12,227 nt of DNA from Gammaproteobacteria bacterium (GTDB taxonomy: Bacteria > Pseudomonadota > Gammaproteobacteria > Steroidobacterales > Steroidobacteraceae): contig PMMB01000206.1 of the NCBI GenBank assembly GCA_003165495.1, forward strand, positions 2,196-14,422, given 5' to 3'. The position numbers and the translations under genes were made by a program. Of this stretch, positions 6,898-12,227 are shown one piece after another. The notes under the pieces are model-generated. The model saw only the letters and a list, made by a program, of their open reading frames with translations, searched no databases and was not told the DNA's origin. Within the stretch, counting starts at the first letter, position 1. Each line of letters opens with the position of its first letter.

Positions 6898-8255
6898 ACT
6901 TCCCGAATCGGAACCTCCAACGGTGCGCGGTGAACAGCTTCGGCCGCGCCGCGCAGGAATGGAATCGCAATGATCGCCGGCACCGCAGCAAACACAACAT
7001 ACCAAGCGGGTGCAAACACGGAGCCCGCATTGGCGCTGAGCCAGGTCAAGATCGCCGGTGCAAATCCACCAAAAATCGTGATCGCTGCATTATAGACGAT
7101 CGATACACCCGTCGCGCGCACACCGGTAGGAAACAGGCTCGACAGGGCCGTCGGCGCGACGCTCGTAAAGCTCGACACCATCACGCCAAATGCCGATAGC
7201 ACGAGAATGAGTGTGATAGTCGACTTTGACGCCGAGAGCCACAGGAACAGCGGCAGCACGCCGAATAGCAGCAAAGTCACACCGATCGTCAATACCTGGG
7301 TATGACCGATGCGATCCGCCAAGGTGCCGAAGGCGAAGCAACCGATCACGAACACGACATTGCCGATGAGTGAACTGCCGAAGGCTTGCACTGCGCTGAA
7401 GCCGAACGCCTTTTGCACCAACACGGGCATGAAGATCAGCAGCACGTAGACCGCGACCGCCCAGAGGATCGAGATCCCCATCCCGATCAGCAGCGATCGC
7501 GAGTGATCCCGAAACACAGTGATCAGGGGCGTTACGCCGCTCCGTTCATCGCGCCGTTGCACCGACTCGGCGCGAAATTGCGGCGTCTCTTCGAGTGTTC
7601 TGCGCAAATAGACACCGACCGGCACGATCAACAAGCCGATGAGAAAGGGGATCCGCCAACCCCAGCCTGCAACTTGCCTCACCGGCAATAGCGTGGTGAT
7701 GGCGAAGGCGACCAGCGCGCCCAGGATATTCGACATGCCCATGCTCGCCTGAAGCCAAGCGGTGTATCGCCCGCGTTTGTCGGCGGGTGCATGTTCCACG
7801 AGGAAGGCGGTCGCGCTGCCGATCTCGCCGCCCGCCGAAAAGCCCTGCAGAATTCTCCCCGTGAGAAGCAGCAACGGCGCTCCGATACCGATAATCGCAT
7901 AGGAGGGGGCGACGGCAATGACGAGGGTGCCGCTCGCCATGATCAGGATGGTGAGGGTCAAGGCGGCCTTGCGGCCCGCGCGATCGCCGTAGATCCCGAA
8001 CAGGATCGCGCCGAGCGGACGGATGACGAAGCCCAGTCCAAAAACGAGGAAGGCTTTGACCAGATCGAGGCCGGGATCGCTGTGGGGAAAGAAATTCGCG
8101 GCGATATAGATGGCGAACAGCGCGTAGACGGAAAAATCGTACCATTCCAAAAGATTGCCTACGGACGCGGCGAGGATCGCGCGAGTGCCGCGTGCACCGC
8201 GGGTACTGCGGGTACTGCCTTCAGGTCCCGGCCCCTCGTTTGCCAGATTTATCAT
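6894..8255 (-). CDS. MHS-family MFS symporter (metabolite:H+ type)
   Basis: A 453-residue, 12-helix carrier of the metabolite:H+ symporter branch of the MFS, related to proline/betaine, citrate and alpha-ketoglutarate permeases. Diagnostic stretches are G-N-L-L-E-W-Y-D-F at 33-41, R-P-L-G-A-I-L-F-G-I-Y-G-D-R-A-G-R-K at 79-96, and R-I-L-Q-G-F-S-A-G-G-E at 134-144, then D-K-R-G-R at 159-163. The N-terminal cytosolic tail carries a four-fold Ser/Gly-Thr/Ala-Arg repeat at residues 14-25. The ATG at 8255 has no good ribosome binding site. It diverges from the antitoxin gene with only 45 bases between start codons. Its TGA overlaps the desaturase-like start by four bases (ATGA), making it the first gene of an apparent operon. 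It probably imports the substrate handled by the two enzymes; the substrate is unknown. Confidence 0.9.
   Translation of the reverse strand: MINLANEGPGPEGSTRSTRGARGTRAILAASVGNLLEWYDFSVYALFAIYIAANFFPHSDPGLDLVKAFLVFGLGFVIRPLGAILFGIYGDRAGRKAALTLTILIMASGTLVIAVAPSYAIIGIGAPLLLLTGRILQGFSAGGEIGSATAFLVEHAPADKRGRYTAWLQASMGMSNILGALVAFAITTLLPVRQVAGWGWRIPFLIGLLIVPVGVYLRRTLEETPQFRAESVQRRDERSGVTPLITVFRDHSRSLLIGMGISILWAVAVYVLLIFMPVLVQKAFGFSAVQAFGSSLIGNVVFVIGCFAFGTLADRIGHTQVLTIGVTLLLFGVLPLFLWLSASKSTITLILVLSAFGVMVSSFTSVAPTALSSLFPTGVRATGVSIVYNAAITIFGGFAPAILTWLSANAGSVFAPAWYVVFAAVPAIIAIPFLRGAAEAVHRAPLEVPIREV
8181..8216 (-). repeat. Four degenerate tandem 9-base repeats in the MFS N-terminus
   Basis: On the + strand the units are gcgagtgcc, gcgtgcacc, gcgggtact and gcgggtact; the last two are identical. 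On the coding strand they give S-T-R, S-T-R, G-A-R, G-T-R. The array is in frame and adds a short basic stretch just before the first membrane helix. Confidence 0.75.
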
Positions 8256-8268
8256 ATTTCAGTAGAAT
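8240..8268 (+). promoter_or_regulatory. Sigma70-like promoter for the toxin-antitoxin pair
   Basis: TTGCCA (8240-8245), a 17-base spacer, and TAGAAT (8263-8268) each match five of six consensus positions at the ideal spacing. Initiation near 8275 would leave a leader of about 26 bases before the antitoxin ATG at 8301. The -35 box and spacer overlap the first codons of the divergent MFS gene, whose ATG is at 8255-8253. Occupancy here may therefore affect both directions. Confidence 0.6.
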
Positions 8269-8283
8269 GCAATTACCTAAAAT

Positions 8284-8297
8284 ATTTCTATGGAAAT
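8284..8297 (+). promoter_or_regulatory. Possible antitoxin operator (inverted repeat)
   Basis: ATTTC-TATG-GAAAT is a perfect 5-base inverted repeat ending 3 bases before the antitoxin start. TATTTC at 8283-8288 is also found at 8255-8260, inside the promoter spacer. Next to it is an 8-base AT palindrome, AAATATTT, at 8280-8287. Antitoxins of this class usually repress their own promoter through such sites. No binding evidence is available from sequence. Confidence 0.35.
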
Positions 8298-8300
8298 CGC

Positions 8301-8678
8301 ATGCCGCGCGCCTCGATCAACAGCAAACCCGAACCCCGCCGCGTACTGACCGGCGCGGTGTTGCGCGCATCCGCGTTGCTGGAAATTACGCAATCCAGCC
8401 TCGCGCAGATACTTGGGCTTAGCCCGTCAACCGTGTCGCGCATGGCGAACGGAACTTATACCTTGGACGCTCAGAAGAAGGAATGGGAACTCGGCGGCTT
8501 ATTCGTACGATTGTTTCGCTCGCTTGACGCCCTGATCGGCTCCAACGATACGGCGGCTCGCGGCTGGCTGAACGGGCAAAACCAAGGGCTGGTTGGCCGC
8601 CCGATCGACTTGATTCGCAGCACAGAAGGCTTGGTTCGTGTCGTCCAGTACTTGGACTCGGCTCGCGGTCGGATCTGA
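8301..8678 (+). CDS. Xre/ParS/MbcA-type antitoxin (DUF2384)
   Basis: A 125-residue protein with a helix-turn-helix at about residues 27-51 (E-I-T-Q-S-S-L-A-Q-I-L-G-L-S-P-S-T-V-S-R) and a C-terminal MbcA/ParS/Xre toxin-binding domain at about 66-125. The C-terminal part shows the family signature W-L-N-G-Q-N at 89-94, G-R-P-I-D-L-I at 99-105, then V-V-Q-Y-L-D-S-A-R-G-R-I to the end. Such proteins neutralise a RES-domain toxin by covering its active site and repress the operon through the N-terminal domain. ATG 8301 is chosen because it follows GGA at 8292-8294 and the promoter boxes. The frame stays open far upstream, but only antisense to the MFS gene. The toxin gene overlaps its 3' end by 41 bases. 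Confidence 0.9.
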   Translation: MPRASINSKPEPRRVLTGAVLRASALLEITQSSLAQILGLSPSTVSRMANGTYTLDAQKKEWELGGLFVRLFRSLDALIGSNDTAARGWLNGQNQGLVGRPIDLIRSTEGLVRVVQYLDSARGRI

Positions 8679-9351
8679 GGCGCTGCGGGCGCGGCGGCGC
8701 CTGTGGCGGGCGGTGGAGGCCCAGCACATTGCCTCGACGCTGCGGCTGGTCGCGAACGTCGAGGAGCAACTCATGCTCGAGCGGCTGCTGGATCAGAGCA
8801 AACCGCCGCTACCGTCGGAGGCGAGTGACCTGCACTACCTGCTCTCGACCCCATTTCGCTACTCCTCGCCCATCGGTTCACGGTTTCGCGCACCCGCCGA
8901 TTCGGGCATTTGGTATGGCGCGGAGGCGCAGCGCACTGCCTGTGCCGAACTGGGATTTTGGCGCTGGCGATTCTTGATCGATAGCGACGCGCTGCAGAGC
9001 ATTGGTCCGTCGCCGCAAACCGTCTTTCGAGCCGGCATCGACGCACGCATGGTCGATCTGACCCAGTCTCCGTTCAGGAGATCGCGCACGGACTGGACGC
9101 ATCCGGACGACTACGGTCCGACGCAGGGCTTCGCTCGCGTGGCGCGCCAGGCGACCATCGATGCCATTCGCTATGAATCGGTACGCGATCCCGAGCACGG
9201 GGCGGCGGTGGCCGTGCTTCGACCATCGTGCTTCAAGCCGCGCAAGCCCTTGGAGCAGCACACATGGTTTTTGACGGTGCGGCGAGCCGCGGTCATCTGG
9301 CAGCGCGAGGGCGAGACTTTTGAATTTGACGCGCACGCATGGCGTCAATGA
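8638..9351 (+). CDS. RES-domain toxin (NAD+-targeting)
   Basis: A 237-residue protein with the RES fold, named for conserved Arg, Glu and Ser. Visible here are R74 in P-F-R-Y-S, R82 and R84 in S-R-F-R, Y93 in I-W-Y-G, E104 in T-A-C-A-E-L-G-F-W-R, and S181 in Y-E-S-V-R-D-P. The N-terminal R-L-W-R-A-V-E-A-Q-H stretch (21-30) is common to the longer RES toxins that accompany Xre/DUF2384 antitoxins. Characterised members deplete NAD+ (MbcT phosphorolysis) or ADP-ribosylate phosphoribosyl-pyrophosphate synthetase (ParT). Start is GTG 8638: an in-frame stop lies at 8611-8613, AGAAGG at 8624-8629 gives a ribosome site 8 bases upstream, and no ATG occurs before the conserved R-L-W-R-A-V. The gene looks intact, with all named key residues present. 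Confidence 0.88.
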   Translation: MSSSTWTRLAVGSEALRARRRLWRAVEAQHIASTLRLVANVEEQLMLERLLDQSKPPLPSEASDLHYLLSTPFRYSSPIGSRFRAPADSGIWYGAEAQRTACAELGFWRWRFLIDSDALQSIGPSPQTVFRAGIDARMVDLTQSPFRRSRTDWTHPDDYGPTQGFARVARQATIDAIRYESVRDPEHGAAVAVLRPSCFKPRKPLEQHTWFLTVRRAAVIWQREGETFEFDAHAWRQ

Positions 9352-9396
9352 GCCAAGGTTGCGCATCAAATCGCTTACAATCATTGCGTGCTGCGC

Positions 9397-9401
9397 GAGG
9401 A
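9397..9401 (+). promoter_or_regulatory. Ribosome binding site deciding the threonine aldolase start
   Basis: GAGGA lies 6 bases before the TTG at 9408. The alternative ATG at 9339 in the same frame lies inside the RES gene and lacks such a site. It would add 23 residues that have no counterpart in the Pseudomonas-type enzyme, which begins shortly before the F-x-S-D-N motif. A TACAAT at 9376-9381 could be a -10 box for a separate transcript, but no matching -35 box is seen. Confidence 0.55.
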
Positions 9402-9407
9402 ACTCCA

Positions 9408-10460
9408 TTGAGCCGAAATTTCAAGAGCGATAACGTGACTCCGGTATGCGATGCCGTCATGGCGGCCATCAATGCCGCCAATACCGGCTCGGTCCCCTCG
9501 TACGGCGGGGACGAGTTCACTCAGGCGCTGCAAACCGTCGCGAGCGAAGTGTTCGGCACGGAGGTGGCTATTTTCCCAGTGACGACCGGGACGGCCGCCA
9601 ATGCGTTGGCCCTGTCGCAGATCGTACCGCCCTACGGCGCGGTGTACTGCCACGATGCGGCACACATCGTCAGCGATGAATGCGGCGCGCCGGAATTCTT
9701 CACGGGCGGCGCCAAAATGATCGGATTTCCCGCGGCCGACGGCAAAATAAGACCCGAGCAAGTGGCGAGCGCGATTGCATTCGCCGAGGATATGGGTGTG
9801 CACCACGTCAAGCCCGGGGCCGTGAGCCTGAGTCAGGCCACCGAGTGGGGAACGGTGTACGAATTGCACGAGGTGTCAGCGGTAGGTGCCGTGGCCAAGC
9901 AACATGGTCTCCCGATGCACATGGATGGCGCGCGATTTGCCAACGCGGTGGTGCATCTCGGCTGCACTCCCGCCGAAGCCACATGGAAAAGCGGTGTCGA
10001 CGTCCTATCGCTGGGTGCAACCAAGAACGGGGCTCTGTGTGCTGAGGCCGTGGTGTTCTTCGATCCAGCCCGCGCGCGGGATTTTGAGCGCCGCCGCAAA
10101 CAGGCAGGACATCTGTGGTCAAAGCTGCGATTCGTGAGCGCGCAGCTTCTCGCGTATTTCGAGAATGGATTGTGGCTCGGCAACGCCCGCCACGCGAACG
10201 CAATGGCGTCGACCTTGGCGCAAGGGTTGCGCAATGTCTCCGGCGCGGCGCTGTTGCAATCGGTCGACGCCAACGAGGTCTTCGTCGCAATGCCCGAAGC
10301 AATCGTCGCCGAGTTGGAGCGGCAGGGATTTGGCTTTTATCGATGGCCGCTGAGTCCCGCGCCGACCGGTGTCGCGATTCGTTTGGTGACCTCGTACGCG
10401 ACGCCGCAGGCGCATGTGGACGAGTTCCTTGCAGCGGTGCAGGCCTCGGCCCGCGGTTGA
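9408..10460 (+). CDS. Low-specificity L-threonine aldolase (PLP-dependent)
   Basis: A 350-residue fold-type I PLP enzyme that splits L-threonine, L-allo-threonine or other beta-hydroxy amino acids into glycine and an aldehyde. It closely follows the Pseudomonas-type enzyme (about 346 residues) as I recall it: F-K-S-D-N at 5-9, T-G-T-A-A-N at 60-65 for phosphate binding, H86 stacking on PLP in D-A-A-H, D-E-C-G-A-P-E-F-F at 90-98, H-M-D-G-A-R at 171-176 with D173 and R176, and Schiff-base K206 in L-G-A-T-K-N-G. It starts at TTG 9408, 56 bases after the toxin gene. Its TGA shares a base with the ATG of the epimerase gene (TGATG), so translation is likely coupled. A cytosolic role in amino-acid catabolism is likely, feeding glycine to central metabolism. 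Confidence 0.92.
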   Translation: MSRNFKSDNVTPVCDAVMAAINAANTGSVPSYGGDEFTQALQTVASEVFGTEVAIFPVTTGTAANALALSQIVPPYGAVYCHDAAHIVSDECGAPEFFTGGAKMIGFPAADGKIRPEQVASAIAFAEDMGVHHVKPGAVSLSQATEWGTVYELHEVSAVGAVAKQHGLPMHMDGARFANAVVHLGCTPAEATWKSGVDVLSLGATKNGALCAEAVVFFDPARARDFERRRKQAGHLWSKLRFVSAQLLAYFENGLWLGNARHANAMASTLAQGLRNVSGAALLQSVDANEVFVAMPEAIVAELERQGFGFYRWPLSPAPTGVAIRLVTSYATPQAHVDEFLAAVQASARG

Positions 10461-11464
10461 TGCGCATCGACACCGAGTCGTGGGTCTACAAAGTGCCGTT
10501 TCGCGTGTCGCGCGGCGCCGAAGCCGCGCTCGACGTGGTCGTGGTCACGCTCATCGACGCCGACGGCCATATCGGTCGCGGCGAGGCGGCGGGAGTGGAC
10601 TATGACGGAGAAACCGTTCCGCTCCTGTGCGCGCAGATCGAAGCGGTTCGACCGGCTGTCGAAAGCGGAATTGAGCGGGCCGCGCGAGGCCGGGCCGCGA
10701 TCGACTTCGCCGCCCTGGCGGAGTTGTTGCCGGCGGGTGGTGCGCGCAATGCGGTGGACTGCGCGCTCTGGGATTTGACGGCCAAGCAACGCCGCACGAC
10801 CGTGTGGGAATTGGCGCGCTTGCCGTATCCCCGGCGGCTCACCACGTCGATCACGCTGGGGATCGATACGGACGAAGCAGTCGCGGCGGGCGCGCGTCAC
10901 TACTCGGAATGGCCGTTGATCAAGGTGAAGGTGGATGGCGAACGCCATCTCGATGCCGTGCGCCTCGTGCACGCGGCGAGTCCCGCGGCAGGAATCATCG
11001 TCGATCCGAATCAGGCCTGGTCTTGCGATCTATTGAACCGTTTGGCGCCGGAACTGAAATCCCTCGGTGTCGTGTTGATCGAGCAGCCGGTGCCGCGCGG
11101 TGAAGACGAGACCTTGCGCGGTTACTCAGGGTCGATAAAGCTCGCCGCCGATGAGTCGGTGGCCGATCGCGCCGGATTGGCGGCGGTCAAGGACCTGTAT
11201 CAGGTGGTGAACGTCAAGCTCGACAAGACCGGCGGCCTCACGGAGGCGCTCGCACTGGCGCGAGACGCCCGCGCGCTGGGACTTCAAGTGATGGTCGGAT
11301 GCATGGCGGGAACTTCGTTGGCCATGGCGCCCGGCATGGTGGTCGGGCAACTGGCGGAGTTTGTTGACTTGGATGGCCCGCTGCTGCACGCCAAAGACCG
11401 CGAGCACGGCATCGAGTACGATCTCGGCCTGATGCGATTACCGTCGGCCGCGTTGTGGGGTTGA
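10460..11464 (+). CDS. Dipeptide epimerase (L-Ala-D/L-Glu epimerase type, enolase superfamily)
   Basis: A 334-residue enolase-superfamily protein. The barrel shows the acid/base pair K155-V-K157, Mg2+ ligands D182 (V-D-P-N-Q-A-W), E208 (I-E-Q-P) and D231 (A-A-D-E-S), and the opposite-face base K253 in N-V-K-L-D-K-T-G-G-L. D303-L-D305-G-P is the D-x-D motif that holds the substrate ammonium group in dipeptide epimerases. The region around 251-265 closely resembles E. coli YcjG, which inverts the second residue of L-Ala-D-Glu during murein peptide recycling. N-acyl-amino-acid racemase relatives such as DgcA remain possible. The frame is open back to 10115, but that part lies over the aldolase gene. 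ATG 10460 overlaps the aldolase stop by one base and gives the normal family length. The next gene starts two bases after its stop. Confidence 0.9.
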   Translation: MRIDTESWVYKVPFRVSRGAEAALDVVVVTLIDADGHIGRGEAAGVDYDGETVPLLCAQIEAVRPAVESGIERAARGRAAIDFAALAELLPAGGARNAVDCALWDLTAKQRRTTVWELARLPYPRRLTTSITLGIDTDEAVAAGARHYSEWPLIKVKVDGERHLDAVRLVHAASPAAGIIVDPNQAWSCDLLNRLAPELKSLGVVLIEQPVPRGEDETLRGYSGSIKLAADESVADRAGLAAVKDLYQVVNVKLDKTGGLTEALALARDARALGLQVMVGCMAGTSLAMAPGMVVGQLAEFVDLDGPLLHAKDREHGIEYDLGLMRLPSAALWG

Positions 11465-11466
11465 AA

Positions 11467-12227
11467 ATGTCTAAAATATTGCTTCGTCTCACTGCCTTGA
11501 GTGCGTGGCTCCTCTGCGCGCCGCCGCCCGCAGGCGCAGCGCCGCCGGCCGGCGAAGCGCCGTTCGATCTGATCATCGCCAACGGCCACATCATCGATGG
11601 CACGGGTTCGCCCTGGTATGCCGCGGATGTCGGCATTCGCGGCGGTCACGTTGCGGCCATCGGCAAATTGGCAAACGCTCGGACGAAACGGCGCATCGAT
11701 GCCGAGGGCTTAGTCGTCGCACCGGGTTTCATCGACATGTTGGGGCAATCGGAATTCACGATCCTGGTCGACCCGCGGCTGCCGTCCAAGATCTATCAGG
11801 GCATAACCACTGAAATCACGGGCGAGGGCAACTCGGCGGGGCCGATGACCGGGCACGCGCGAGTCGCAGCCGGCCAGACCCTGGCGCACTATAGCCTCAC
11901 TGCGGACTGGCAGACGCTGGGCGAATACTTTGCGCGGCTCGAGCGCCAAGGTATCGGCATCAATTTGGCCTCGTACGTCGGGGCGACCACGGTGCGCGAG
12001 GTCGTGATCGGTGGCGAGAATCGGCCGCCGACGGCTACGGAACTCGTGCGCATGCGGGCGCTGGTGCGTGAGGCCATGGAGCAGGGCGCAGTCGGCGTGT
12101 CGACGTCGCTGGAGTATGCCCCCGCGCCTTACGCCGGCACCGAAGAGCTGATCGCGCTGGCTTCCGAAGCCGCGCCGTACGGCGGCATCTACGCCACGCA
12201 TATGCGCTCGGAAGGAGATGGCATGGT
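11467..12227 (+). CDS. Secreted N-acyl-D-amino-acid deacylase-like amidohydrolase (partial, N-terminal part)
   Basis: The first 253 codons are present; the gene runs off the window. Members are usually near 480-550 residues. A signal peptide at about 1-24 ends A-G-A before A25, so it is probably periplasmic. F-D-L-I-I-A-N-G-H-I-I-D-G-T-G-S-P-W-Y at 33-51 and V-V-A-P-G-F-I-D at 83-90 are the standard opening of D-aminoacylase-like amidohydrolases, followed by Y-Q-G-I-T-T-E at 110-116 and Y-A-T-H-M-R-S-E-G-D at 242-251. H245 matches a zinc-binding His. After P-G-F-I-D the usual H-x-H is replaced by L92-G-Q94, and the Cys of the G-N-C-G loop is replaced by E120 in G-E-G. Family members free D-amino acids from N-acyl derivatives; dihydropyrimidinase-like or dipeptidase activity cannot be excluded. 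ATG 11467 follows GGGG by 6 bases. Confidence 0.85.
   Translation, partial: MSKILLRLTALSAWLLCAPPPAGAAPPAGEAPFDLIIANGHIIDGTGSPWYAADVGIRGGHVAAIGKLANARTKRRIDAEGLVVAPGFIDMLGQSEFTILVDPRLPSKIYQGITTEITGEGNSAGPMTGHARVAAGQTLAHYSLTADWQTLGEYFARLERQGIGINLASYVGATTVREVVIGGENRPPTATELVRMRALVREAMEQGAVGVSTSLEYAPAPYAGTEELIALASEAAPYGGIYATHMRSEGDGM

Noticed and set aside
7791..8300. Long + strand open frame leading into the antitoxin, suggesting a 295-residue fusion protein.
   Set aside because: This stretch is antisense to the well-supported MHS transporter. The antitoxin has its own promoter and start at 8301.
8301..9351. The toxin-antitoxin pair as part of a larger mobile element.
   Set aside because: No integrase, transposase, terminal repeats, tRNA site or target duplication is visible on either side.
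10115..10459. Upstream open extension of the epimerase frame.
   Set aside because: It is a shadow of the aldolase gene. Starting at 10460 gives the normal family length and a TGATG junction.

Overview
The window looks like chromosomal DNA from a GC-rich, Gram-negative bacterium. It carries the end of a TonB-dependent outer-membrane receptor and several proteins with Sec-type signal peptides. Genes are packed tightly, with overlaps or gaps of 1-10 bases inside gene sets. The mix of TonB receptor, CocE/NonD hydrolase, metallo-beta-lactamase-fold (MBL) hydrolase, MFS carriers and amidohydrolase suits an oligotrophic proteobacterium that uses many organic substrates. I would guess a gammaproteobacterium near the Steroidobacteraceae, but that placement is inference from gene style only.

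Block 1 (1-2691, + strand): the receptor tail, a spinster-like MFS transporter and a PrnB-family (DUF1864) protein. PrnB belongs to the heme-dependent IDO/TDO superfamily. The genes are 9 and 10 bases apart, so they read as one transcript: import across the outer membrane, transport across the inner membrane, and oxidation of an unknown, possibly indolic, substrate. No other pyrrolnitrin genes are in view.

Block 2 (2723-8255, - strand, transcribed right to left): an MHS-type MFS symporter, a membrane di-iron desaturase/hydroxylase-like protein and a secreted MBL-fold hydrolase. Stop and start codons overlap at both junctions. After a 180-base gap comes a secreted CocE/NonD-type serine hydrolase, which may have its own promoter and a leaderless start. 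The substrate of this set is not recognisable.

Block 3 (8240-9351, + strand): a Xre/ParS/MbcA-type antitoxin and a RES-domain toxin, diverging from block 2. A good sigma70-type promoter for the pair lies over the first codons of the divergent MFS gene, and a possible operator sits just before the antitoxin start.

Block 4 (9408-12227, + strand): low-specificity L-threonine aldolase, a dipeptide epimerase of the L-Ala-D/L-Glu (YcjG) type and the N-terminal two thirds or so of a secreted N-acyl-D-amino-acid deacylase-like amidohydrolase that runs off the end. The genes overlap or nearly touch. Together they suggest salvage of peptides or acyl amino acids containing D- or beta-hydroxy amino acids. 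The deacylase lacks the usual His-x-His metal motif.

No tRNA, rRNA, CRISPR array, insertion sequence or phage gene was seen. No stretch over 300 bases lacks a gene.
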